Shown here: one piece after another, positions 9,121 to 16,283 of the stretch
Layout of the letters: the number at the start of each line of letters is the position of its first letter
How positions within the stretch are numbered: the first letter of the stretch is position 1
NCBI GenBank assembly: GCA_016788565.1
Contig: JAEUSP010000065.1
Span: forward strand, 47,395-111,394
DNA length: 64,000 nt
Source: Chlorobiota bacterium
GTDB lineage: Bacteria; Bacteroidota; Ignavibacteria; OLB7
Direction: 5' to 3'
Notes under the pieces: generated by a model
What the model saw: only the letters and a program-made list of their open reading frames with translations
Database searches by the model: none
Told to the model about the DNA's origin: nothing
Position numbers and translations under genes: made by a program

Positions 9121-9252
9121 GAATCGGGGATCGGGAGTCGGGAAACGGGGATCGGAAAACGGTGGACGGGAATCGGTGGACGGGAATCGGGGAAACGACT
9201 ACTGACCACGGACTACTGACTAATGACTACGGACTTTTGACCAATGACTAAC
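9121..9252 (+). repeat. Composite G-rich plus heptamer repeat running into the ftsW start
   Basis: The first part (9121-9192) repeats GGACGGGAATCGG-type units as after mraY. From 9197 there are eight 7 bp units beginning GAC: GACTACT, GACCACG, GACTACT, GACTAAT, GACTACG, GACTTTT, GACCAAT, GACTAAC. The ftsW ATG (9244-9246) is formed by the end of unit seven and the first base of unit eight, so the first codons of ftsW are repeat sequence. Confidence 0.85.
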
Positions 9253-10398
9253 CGCGGCCATAACGACTGGTATCTGCTGCTTGGCGTGCTGGGGCTGATG
9301 TTCTTTTCCATTGCGTTCGTCTATTCCGCTTCGGCGGGATTTGCCGACGATAAAACTGGGTCATCCGAAACGTTTTTCTGGAGCCATGCGGTCAGGGTAC
9401 TGGCCGGCATTGGGGTGATGCTCTTCTTCTCGCGGGTGGATTACCACTGGCTGGAGCGTTGGTCCAAACCGATACTGGTGCTGGCCATTGGGATGCTACT
9501 GTTCGTGCTGTTTGAAGGGACCCGAATGAAAGGGGCAACCCGCTGGATTGACATCGGAATTATCTCCTTCCAGCCCTCCGAGCTTGCAAAGTTCGCGCTG
9601 GTGATGCACCTGGGGGTGATGCTTGCCGACAAACGGGACTACCTGAACGACCTCAAATTCAGCTTCCTCCCGATGCTCTTCTGGACAGCGATTGTCTGCG
9701 CGCTGGTGGCCGCACAGCCGAACCTTTCCACCACGCTGGTGATCTTCGCCGTGGCAATGGGGACGCTGTTCATCGGGCGGGTAGGCTTGAAATATCTGCT
9801 TGGCGTTGCGGTTGCCGGGTTGGCCGCCGGGGCCGCCTACGCCGTCAGTGCCGAGTATCGGATGCGCCGAATCATGGCGTTCATCGGGCTGCACAGCGAC
9901 GGTGGCGGCGGGGCCGACCTTGCCAGCGGCGACAACTACCAGCTGATGCAAGGATTGATTGCCTTCGGCTCGGGCGAAATTTTTGGATTGGGGCCGGGAC
10001 ACAGTCGCCAACGATTTTTTCTTCCCGAACCGTTCGGCGATTTCATCTACTCCATCATCGGCGAAGAATATGGGGTGATTGGCACGGTGGCAATTTTGGC
10101 GGTCTTTGGCATCATTGTTTGGCGCGGATTCCTGATTGCACGCCAAGCCCCCGACGACTTGGGGCGGAACGTTGCTTCCGGCGTGACGCTGATTGTTGGG
10201 CTGTATGCCGTTATCAATGCTTGCGTCACCACGGGGCTGCTTCCAACCACCGGTTTGCCGATGCCGTTCATCAGCTACGGCGGAAGCTCGGTGCTCTTCA
10301 GCGCGGTGGCGGTTGGGGTGCTGCTGAATATCTCACAACAGGCCAACGTGATGCCGCGCGAATCGCTGAACCCAAGTATGGCTGGGGCAAAAGCATGA
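9244..10398 (+). CDS. ftsW: Septal peptidoglycan glycosyltransferase FtsW (SEDS family)
   Basis: A 384-residue SEDS polymerase with about ten membrane segments that polymerises lipid II at the septum together with FtsI. Family hallmarks include LFEGTRMKGATRWIDIG, FQPSELAKFALV and the C-terminal TTGLPMPFISYGGSS. It lies in its usual dcw position between murD and murG, which supports FtsW over RodA. The ATG lies inside a heptamer repeat, so residues M-T-N come from repeat units. The TGA overlaps the murG ATG (ATGA). Confidence 0.95.
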   Translation: MTNRGHNDWYLLLGVLGLMFFSIAFVYSASAGFADDKTGSSETFFWSHAVRVLAGIGVMLFFSRVDYHWLERWSKPILVLAIGMLLFVLFEGTRMKGATRWIDIGIISFQPSELAKFALVMHLGVMLADKRDYLNDLKFSFLPMLFWTAIVCALVAAQPNLSTTLVIFAVAMGTLFIGRVGLKYLLGVAVAGLAAGAAYAVSAEYRMRRIMAFIGLHSDGGGGADLASGDNYQLMQGLIAFGSGEIFGLGPGHSRQRFFLPEPFGDFIYSIIGEEYGVIGTVAILAVFGIIVWRGFLIARQAPDDLGRNVASGVTLIVGLYAVINACVTTGLLPTTGLPMPFISYGGSSVLFSAVAVGVLLNISQQANVMPRESLNPSMAGAKA

Positions 10399-11498
10399 GC
10401 AAAAGCATGAGCAAACGCCTGCTGTTTGTTGCCGGGGGAACCGGCGGCCACTTGTTCCCAGCGTTGGCGGTGGCAGCGCGGTGCCGCCAGCTTCAGCCCG
10501 ATTCCGTCATTGAGTTTGTGGGGACGCGGGGAAGAATGGAGGAGAAAATTGTCCCGCGCGAAGGCTATCCGCTGAACTTCCTTTGGATTAGCGGATTGGA
10601 GCGGAAGATTTCTTTGAAAACCTTGCTCTTCCCACTGAAAGTTGTGGTGGCGGTGGCCCAGGCCCTGCGGCTGATTGGCCGCTTCCGTCCCGATGCAGTG
10701 ATCTGCGCCGGAGCCTACGTCAGCTGGCCAATGGGGATTGCCGCCCGGATGCGCCGCGTCCCGCTGGTGCTGATGGCCAGCGATGCCCGCCCCGGTTTGG
10801 CACTGAGTAAGCTGGCGGCAAAGGCATCGCAGATTCACGTTGCCTTCGATTCGGCTGCCGGCCACTTCCGTGCGTTGGGTGCGCGTTGCCCCATTCTGCT
10901 CAGTGGAAATCCGGTGCGGAGCAACCTGCTTGCCAGCCACGATGCGGCTCACGCTCGCCAGCATTTTGGGCTGCATCCCGACCGCCCAACGCTGTTTGCT
11001 TTTGGCGGATCGCTTGGGGCGCGCTCGGTCAACAACGCGCTGGATGCTGTGGCCGATAAACTCCGTGCCGACGGCATTCAACTGATCTGGCAAACCGGAA
11101 CAAGCTACGCCGGCCCTGAGCTGAAGGAGCCAGATTTGTACCGCTCCACCTTCATCAACGAAATGGAGCTTGCCTACGCCGCTGCCGACCTTGTGGTGGC
11201 CCGCGCCGGGGCAATGACGGTAAGCGAATTGGCGGTGGTTGGCAAGCCCTCGGTTCTGGTTCCGCTGCCGATTGAAACGGTGCACCAACGGCAAAACGCC
11301 GAAGCAATCCAAGCCGCCGGGGGTGGGGTGATGGTGGCCGATAACCAGATTGTTGAACAACTCTATCCGGTGGTATCCGGCTTGCTTGCCGACCGCCAGC
11401 GGCTGGCAGAAATGGGGAGTAAGGTGGCTGCGCTGGCCGTGCGTGATGCCGATGAAAGAATTGCACAAGCGATTGTTGAAATAGGAAAGAGAAAGTAG
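10395..11498 (+). CDS. murG: UDP-GlcNAc:lipid I N-acetylglucosaminyltransferase MurG
   Basis: The peripheral inner-membrane GT28 enzyme that converts lipid I to lipid II. The ATG at 10395 overlaps the ftsW stop and gives 367 residues; an ATG at 10407 is a possible alternative after a KS-MSK duplication. GGTGGH (residues 14-19) is the family signature for lipid/diphosphate binding, and FGGSLGARSVNNA and ARAGAMTVSE mark the UDP-GlcNAc-binding C-domain. The open frame reaches further upstream inside ftsW, but that part is a shadow. The stop codon lies within heptamer-like units of the AGTAGGA type (11481-11515). Confidence 0.95.
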   Translation: MSKSMSKRLLFVAGGTGGHLFPALAVAARCRQLQPDSVIEFVGTRGRMEEKIVPREGYPLNFLWISGLERKISLKTLLFPLKVVVAVAQALRLIGRFRPDAVICAGAYVSWPMGIAARMRRVPLVLMASDARPGLALSKLAAKASQIHVAFDSAAGHFRALGARCPILLSGNPVRSNLLASHDAAHARQHFGLHPDRPTLFAFGGSLGARSVNNALDAVADKLRADGIQLIWQTGTSYAGPELKEPDLYRSTFINEMELAYAAADLVVARAGAMTVSELAVVGKPSVLVPLPIETVHQRQNAEAIQAAGGGVMVADNQIVEQLYPVVSGLLADRQRLAEMGSKVAALAVRDADERIAQAIVEIGKRK

Positions 11499-11515
11499 GA
11501 AATAGAAAGTAGGGT
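11481..11515 (+). repeat. Heptamer-like repeat across the murG stop codon
   Basis: Five 7 bp units read ATAGGAA, AGAGAAA, GTAGGAA, ATAGAAA, GTAGGGT. The murG TAG (11496-11498) lies in the third unit, so the basic tail IGKRK is largely repeat-encoded. The reverse complement of this array occurs at 59416-59450 beside the maeB stop. Confidence 0.65.
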
Positions 11516-11570
11516 GACCGGGGATTGCTGACTGGAAGCATCTATCCCGGCAACCAACAACCTGCGAACC

Positions 11571-12065
11571 ATGCCCGAATCGTTCCGACATAAACTGGAT
11601 GTCTATTACGTGGCAACCATTGCCTACGTGCTGACGCTGATTGCCTACGTGGCGGTGCGCGGCACGGTGGAAGGTGGAAAATTCGAGGTTGTTCTGCGCG
11701 ACCCCATTGTCTATCTGCTTGCTGTTTGCACGGCAGCATCACTTGTCGGGCTTGGAATTTCGGCACTGTTGGGGCGGCGGGTGATTATCCGCGATAACAG
11801 GCTGGTGTTCATCACCCGATTCAAAGAGCGGGTGATACAGCCGGAGGATATTGAGTGGATTGGGTTCCGCCGCGAAGAAGCAAAAGTACGTGGCGGGCGG
11901 GCCTATCCAACTGCGCGGTTCAAGCTGCGGAACCGCCGCCGGCTGCTGCGGCTTCGGGTCGCCAACTTCGAGCGGAAATCGGAGCTGGCGCGCGCCCTGA
12001 AAGAATGGACAACCAACAACAACGTGACGCTGCTACGGGGGAAGAAAAAGAGGGGGGGGCAGTAG
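11571..12065 (+). CDS. Small inner-membrane protein with a PH-like cytoplasmic domain, function unknown
   Basis: A 164-residue protein with two membrane segments at about residues 13-33 and 46-68, then a basic soluble domain (about 70-150) beginning RVIIRDNRLVFITRFKERVI. The two-helix anchor followed by a beta-rich basic domain resembles bacterial PH-like (bPH2/YdbT-type) membrane proteins; that is a fold guess, not a family match. It sits between murG and murC in the dcw cluster, on the same strand and 72 bp after murG, so a role in envelope synthesis is possible by context only. The last codon and TAG stop lie in a heptamer repeat. Confidence 0.6.
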   Translation: MPESFRHKLDVYYVATIAYVLTLIAYVAVRGTVEGGKFEVVLRDPIVYLLAVCTAASLVGLGISALLGRRVIIRDNRLVFITRFKERVIQPEDIEWIGFRREEAKVRGGRAYPTARFKLRNRRRLLRLRVANFERKSELARALKEWTTNNNVTLLRGKKKRGGQ

Positions 12066-12091
12066 TCAGTAGTCAGTGGTCAGTGGTCAGT
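12061..12091 (+). repeat. Heptamer repeat AGTAGTC/AGTGGTC overlapping a stop codon
   Basis: Units AGTAGTC, AGTAGTC, AGTGGTC, AGTGGTC, then AGT. The TAG stop of the preceding membrane protein gene is inside the first unit. Confidence 0.8.
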
Positions 12092-12105
12092 TGCAAAGAG
12101 TAGGC

Positions 12106-12348
12106 TTGGATGTTGGTTTTTGGTTATTAGTCATTAGTCATTAGGAAGAGATCGCTACTGGCGTTCACCCTTCCTTCTTACTAATCACCAATCACCAATT
12201 ACCTTCAAACAACCGATTCCCGATTGGATGTTGGTTTTTGGTTATTAGTCATTAGTCATTAGGAAGAGATCGCTACTGGCGTTCTCCCTTCCTTCTTACT
12301 AATCACCAATCACCAATCACCAATTACCTTCAAACAACCGATTCCCGA
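12106..12348 (+). repeat. Tandem duplication of about 118/125 bp ending at the murC start codon
   Basis: Copy one is 12106-12223 and copy two 12224-12348. They are nearly identical, each with GTCATTAGTCATTAGG, a GATCGCTACTGGCGTTC segment, an AATCACC heptamer run, and CAAACAACCGATTCCCGA at the end. The second copy has one extra 7 bp AATCACC-type unit, a visible slippage step. The end of copy two lies one base before the murC ATG at 12350. Confidence 0.9.
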
Positions 12349-12349
12349 G

Positions 12350-13729
12350 ATGTTTACCAGCATACATACCGTTCATTTTGTGGGCATTGGCGGCATTGGC
12401 ATGTCGGGGATTGCCGAGATTCTTCTTGACCAAGGCTTCACCGTCACCGGAAGCGACCTTGCCCGCAGCGAAGCCACCGAACGCTTGGAATCGCAAGGCG
12501 CGCGGGTGATGATTGGCCACGCGCCCGATCACGTTGCGGGTGCCGATGTGGTGGTCTATTCCAGCGCAGTCCGCCCCGACGAAAACCCAGAAACAGCCGA
12601 GGCCATACGCCGCAAAATCCCGCTGATCCGCCGCGCCGAAATGCTGGCCGAAGTCACCCGGATGAAGTACGGCGTGGCCGTTGCCGGAACACACGGCAAA
12701 ACCACCACCACCTCCATGATCGGCCTTGTGCTGATGGAAGGTGGGATTGACCCGACGGTGATTGTTGGCGGAAAACTGAGCGGGTTTGGCGGAACCAACG
12801 CACGGCTTGGCCACGGCCAATGGACCGTTGTGGAAGCCGACGAGTTCGACCGCTCGTTCCTCACCCTTTCGCCAACGATTGCGGTGGTCACAAACCTTGA
12901 GCGCGAACACCTTGACATCTACTCCGACCTGGACGACATCAAGCGGGCGTTTATCGAGTTCGCCAACAAAGTCCCGTTCTACGGATTCACCGCGCTTTGC
13001 CTTGATGAGCCATCACTGGTGGACATCCTGCCGCAGATGAAACGGCGCGTGGTCAGCTACGGATCAACACCGCAATGTGATGTCCGCGCCGTTGAGATCA
13101 GCTACGCCGAGCGCACCAGCACTTTTGGCGTAATCCACAATGGCCAGCGGCTGGGGAACGTGACCGTTGGCGTTCCCGGCCAGCACAACGTGAAGAACGC
13201 ACTGGCCGCCGTGACGGTGGGGATCGAGGTTGGTGTGCCGTTCCAGAACATCGCCGATGCCCTTGCACGATTCACCGGGGTCTATCGCCGGTTCGAGGTG
13301 AAAGGTGAGGTTGGCGGCGTGATGGTGGTGGACGATTACGCTCATCATCCAACCGAGGTGAAGGCAACGCTGGACGCAATCCGCCAGGGGTGGAACCGGA
13401 GGATTGTGGCAATCTTCCAGCCACACACCTACACCCGCACACGCGATTTTTACGAGGAGTTCGGCAAGGCGTTTTTCAATGCCGAGCAGACCATTATCAC
13501 CGATGTCTATCCCGCACGCGAGCGACCCATCCAGGGCATTTCTGGCGAGCTGATTGCCAACAGTGCCACCGGCTTTGGCCACCGCAACGTGCTGTACGTG
13601 CCGGACCGCAACGAGGTGGCCGCACGCGCCCTGCAGCTAATCCAGCCCGGCGATATTGTGGTGACAATGGGCGCAGGCGACATCTGGAAAACAGCAGATG
13701 AGCTGTTGGAAAAACTGGCAAGTGGTTAA
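12350..13729 (+). CDS. murC: UDP-N-acetylmuramate:L-alanine ligase MurC
   Basis: The first Mur ligase, adding L-alanine to UDP-MurNAc in the cytoplasm. An N-terminal Rossmann motif (VHFVGIGGIGMSGIAEI) starts at about residue 7. The P-loop is GTHGKTTT at 113-120, with the histidine typical of MurC, and EADEFDRSF follows. The C-terminal FQPHTYTRTRDF is also diagnostic. Length 459 is normal. It is separated from the preceding gene by 284 bp of repeat, so it may need its own promoter or read-through from upstream; no clear promoter is visible. Confidence 0.95.
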   Translation: MFTSIHTVHFVGIGGIGMSGIAEILLDQGFTVTGSDLARSEATERLESQGARVMIGHAPDHVAGADVVVYSSAVRPDENPETAEAIRRKIPLIRRAEMLAEVTRMKYGVAVAGTHGKTTTTSMIGLVLMEGGIDPTVIVGGKLSGFGGTNARLGHGQWTVVEADEFDRSFLTLSPTIAVVTNLEREHLDIYSDLDDIKRAFIEFANKVPFYGFTALCLDEPSLVDILPQMKRRVVSYGSTPQCDVRAVEISYAERTSTFGVIHNGQRLGNVTVGVPGQHNVKNALAAVTVGIEVGVPFQNIADALARFTGVYRRFEVKGEVGGVMVVDDYAHHPTEVKATLDAIRQGWNRRIVAIFQPHTYTRTRDFYEEFGKAFFNAEQTIITDVYPARERPIQGISGELIANSATGFGHRNVLYVPDRNEVAARALQLIQPGDIVVTMGAGDIWKTADELLEKLASG

Positions 13730-13809
13730 ATGCCAAATGGCAAATCGTAGGCAGGGGGGGGATGCAAGAATATGATAGGCTCAAATCGCCGTGCTGTTCA
13801 ACCCGCGTT

Positions 13810-13844
13810 CATTCGACATTCGACACTTGACATTCGACATTCCC
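13810..13844 (+). repeat. Heptamer repeat CATTCGA (5 units) abutting the murB start
   Basis: Units CATTCGA, CATTCGA, CACTTGA, CATTCGA, CATTCCC occupy 13810-13844, and the murB ATG is the next base. There is no room for a ribosome-binding site other than the repeat itself. Confidence 0.85.
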
Positions 13845-14741
13845 ATGATTGCCCTTGACGATATCCGCAAAAGTTTTCGTGGCCGGATTGCCCTAAGCGA
13901 GCCGATGGCCCGATACACCACCTTCCGCATTGGCGGGGTGGCCGATATCTACTTGGAGCCGCTGGACAAGGAGGACGCGCTGGCATTGATAACCTACTTA
14001 CGCCGCGAATCGGTCTCCTACGTGCTGATGGGAAATGGCAGCAACATTCTTGTTTCCGATCAAGGCATCCGTGGGGCGGTGGTGAATTTAGAGGTTGGCT
14101 TCAACTACGCGCGAATCGAACCGGACAGCACGATTGTTGCCGGCGCGGGAATCAAGTTGGCAAAGTTCGTTGACTTCTGCATCGGCAATGGCTACGCCGG
14201 GGCCGAGATGCTTGCCGGAATCCCGGGAACGCTTGGCGGTGCGGTGATTATGAACGCCGGAGCCTACGGCGGCGAAATTTCGGACCACATGCTGGCCGTG
14301 CAACTGATCCGCGGCAGCAAACTGATGACCATTGCCAAGGATGACGCAGGGTTCGCATACCGCACCAGCAGCCTGCAAGGGGATGTGATTCTGGAAGCCA
14401 GCTTCCAATTCCCCAGCGGCCAGAAGGAGAACATGAAAGTTGCACGGCGCGAGATGATGACCAAGCGCAACCGCTCGCAGCCGGTTCAGTGGGGGAACGC
14501 TGGCAGCATCTTCAAAAATCCCAAAGGGGACTTTGCGGCGCGGCTAATCCAAGAGTGCGGATTGAAAGGAACAACCGTTGGCGGCGCGCAGATCAGCGAG
14601 CTTCACGCCAACTTCATCATCAACCTAGGCCAGGCCACCGCCGCCGATGTGATGGCGTTAGTCCAGATAGCTCGCCAAACGGTCTTTGAAAAATTTGCGG
14701 TGGAGTTGGAGTTAGAGGTGAAGTTGATTGGTGATTGGTGA
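13845..14741 (+). CDS. murB: UDP-N-acetylenolpyruvoylglucosamine reductase MurB
   Basis: The flavoprotein that reduces UDP-GlcNAc-enolpyruvate to UDP-MurNAc. The ATG at 13845 gives 298 residues, the size of short (type II) MurB; the in-frame extension to 13791 is repeat-derived. The FAD-binding PCMH domain shows LMGNGSNILVSDQGIRG and EMLAGIPGTLGGAVIMNAGA. The catalytic serine is S221 in NAGSIFKNP, and the C-terminal SELHANFIIN carries the conserved glutamate. The C-terminus (IGDW) and TGA lie inside GATTGGT heptamers. Confidence 0.95.
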   Translation: MIALDDIRKSFRGRIALSEPMARYTTFRIGGVADIYLEPLDKEDALALITYLRRESVSYVLMGNGSNILVSDQGIRGAVVNLEVGFNYARIEPDSTIVAGAGIKLAKFVDFCIGNGYAGAEMLAGIPGTLGGAVIMNAGAYGGEISDHMLAVQLIRGSKLMTIAKDDAGFAYRTSSLQGDVILEASFQFPSGQKENMKVARREMMTKRNRSQPVQWGNAGSIFKNPKGDFAARLIQECGLKGTTVGGAQISELHANFIINLGQATAADVMALVQIARQTVFEKFAVELELEVKLIGDW

Positions 14742-14746
14742 TTGGT
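14726..14746 (+). repeat. Heptamer repeat GATTGGT, 3 units, over the murB stop
   Basis: Three perfect GATTGGT units; the murB TGA at 14739-14741 spans units two and three. The reverse-complement heptamer (AATCACC) is used before murC and ftsQ. Confidence 0.85.
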
Positions 14747-14762
14747 TTACAGGAGAGTAGCG

Positions 14763-15131
14763 ATGGGAAGCATTAAAACATATCGGGATTTACAGGCTTG
14801 GCAAGAGGCGATACTGTTAGTAGAGATTGTGTACCGAGTGACAAGGCACTACCCTCGTGAGGAAGCATTTGGAATTACAGGACAGACGCAACGAGCAGCA
14901 GTTTCGGTATCACTCAATATCGCCGAGGGGTATGGGCGAGGCTCGAAGGCTGAGTTCGCACGATTCATCAGAATCTCTCGCGGATCACTTGCCGAGCTGC
15001 AAACCCTCCTGATCCTCTCTCAGCGATTGGGGTATGCCGAGCGAGAGAACCTCAAACCAATCTGGCAGCAAACAATGTCAGTGGGGAGGCTTATCAACGG
15101 ATTATTGAGGTCATTACAACGCGCAGAGTAG
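14763..15131 (+). CDS. Four-helix-bundle protein of the 23S rRNA intervening-sequence (S23/IVP) family
   Basis: A 122-residue helical protein with the TIGR02436-type pattern: YRDLQAWQEAILLVEIVY at the start, QTQRAAVSVSLNIAEGYGR in the middle and RISRGSLAELQTLLI. The family was first noted in intervening sequences of 23S rRNA but is usually found as a stand-alone gene; its function is unknown. The ATG at 14763 is preceded by AGGAG at a good distance, one of the few clear Shine-Dalgarno sites here, and supports this start over the frame extension to 14742. Its presence between murB and ftsQ is atypical for dcw clusters and suggests insertion. Confidence 0.85.
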   Translation: MGSIKTYRDLQAWQEAILLVEIVYRVTRHYPREEAFGITGQTQRAAVSVSLNIAEGYGRGSKAEFARFIRISRGSLAELQTLLILSQRLGYAERENLKPIWQQTMSVGRLINGLLRSLQRAE

Positions 15132-15150
15132 AACTATACTCCAAACAGAA

Positions 15151-15234
15151 TGGTTTGCGAAAAATCTAGTCGTTGTCATTCCCGCGAAAGCGGGAATCCA
15201 TACCACACTTAGCTGAGTAGAGTTTCGCAAACCA
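15151..15234. repeat. Nested inverted-repeat element with 12 bp arms and a CATTCCCGC hairpin
   Basis: Perfect 12 bp arms TGGTTTGCGAAA (15151-15162) and its complement (15223-15234) enclose a hairpin ATTCCCGC-GAAA-GCGGGAAT at 15178-15197. GGTTTGCGA followed by GTTGTCATT and GGGAATCCA recurs at about 26520-26590. A further TTTCGCAAACCC is at 15345-15356. It looks like a small non-coding repeat (REP/MITE type). Confidence 0.75.
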
Positions 15235-15241
15235 ATTTCAT

Positions 15242-15257
15242 CCGAGTATATACTCGG
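15242..15257. other. Perfect 16 bp palindrome in the spacer before ftsQ
   Basis: CCGAGTATATACTCGG is a perfect palindrome just outside the nested inverted repeat. It could be an operator-like site or chance. Apart from these repeats, the 294 bp spacer 15132-15425 holds no gene that I can see. Confidence 0.4.
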
Positions 15258-15396
15258 GATTCTGGGATTTGCGCCTTCATGTGCGTTAGCATTCCGGTTT
15301 AGCGAGAGCCGATAGGTCCGAGAATCGCATTCATAGGATAGCTATTTCGCAAACCCATTTGCGGTGAACATCACGGCAAGAATCGTTCTTCCAGCT

Positions 15397-15424
15397 AATT
15401 ACTAATCACCAATTACCAATCACC
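15397..15424 (+). repeat. Heptamer repeat AATCACC/AATTACC (4 units) before ftsQ
   Basis: Units AATTACT, AATCACC, AATTACC, AATCACC end at 15424; the GTG start codon of ftsQ is at 15426. Confidence 0.8.
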
Positions 15425-15425
15425 G

Positions 15426-16217
15426 GTGAAGGCCCGACGCAAACAAATCGCCAAAAAAAAATCCCGCAACCGCGACGACTCGCGGCGGTTTGCTTCGGCG
15501 GTGTCGGTGGGGTTGCTGATTGCCGGAGCGATTGCTGGGCTGGTGGCCGTGGCAAACAAATGGATGAAGCGTGAGCCGTTGGAGCAAATCAAAATCGTTG
15601 GCAGGCACGTGCTGGACTCAGCCGAGATTGCCCAGAAAGCTGCAATCCCCGACAGCCTTCCGCTTGGCAAACTGAACTTGAAGGAGATCGAGACGAACCT
15701 GATCGCCCACCCCTTCATTACCGATGCTTCGGTGTATCGTGAGGAGCAAGGGACGCTGGTGTTGCAAATCCAGGAGCGCGCTCCGGTGGCGGTCACGTTT
15801 GTTGGCGGCGCGCCGGTCTATCTGGATTCGGCGGGTGTCACGCTCCCGTTTCGTTTCAGCAGTGCGGCGTTCGATGTTCCGGTGGTTGGCGGCATCAGCA
15901 ACGGCCGCAAGGTGGATAGCCTGCAAGGGGTGGAGGCCGTCGGAGTGGTGAAAGTCGTTCGGGAATTCGACCCAACGCTCTTCCAGCAAATCTCCGAAAT
16001 CAACCGCGAGCCAACCGGCCAGTACACACTGCTGTTTGCCGATGGTGGGCTTCCGATTCGCGCTGGCACAGCCGCAGAAATTCCGAAGCATCTAAAAAAA
16101 CTGGACCTCTTCTGGCGCACGGTGTTGCTGTCGGAGGGAACCAACAACATTCAATCCATTGACCTTCGGTGGCAAGGGCAAGTGGTGGTGAAAAAACGAA
16201 CGGGCACCAACGCCTAA
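15426..16217 (+). CDS. ftsQ: Cell division protein FtsQ/DivIB
   Basis: A 263-residue bitopic protein: a very basic N-terminal tail, a membrane segment at about residues 25-45, then a POTRA domain (LEQIKIVGRHVLDSAEI at about 52-68) and a beta domain. FtsQ scaffolds FtsB/FtsL and controls the FtsWI synthase. The GTG at 15426 follows directly on a heptamer array and is the first start in the frame. Position before ftsA and ftsZ and the POTRA region support the call; overall sequence conservation is low as usual for this family. Confidence 0.9.
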   Translation: MKARRKQIAKKKSRNRDDSRRFASAVSVGLLIAGAIAGLVAVANKWMKREPLEQIKIVGRHVLDSAEIAQKAAIPDSLPLGKLNLKEIETNLIAHPFITDASVYREEQGTLVLQIQERAPVAVTFVGGAPVYLDSAGVTLPFRFSSAAFDVPVVGGISNGRKVDSLQGVEAVGVVKVVREFDPTLFQQISEINREPTGQYTLLFADGGLPIRAGTAAEIPKHLKKLDLFWRTVLLSEGTNNIQSIDLRWQGQVVVKKRTGTNA

Positions 16218-16283
16218 GCCGAGATAGATGAACGTAGAATCCTTTGCTCAATAATCAATTTGCCTGACGTATCCGAAGACACA

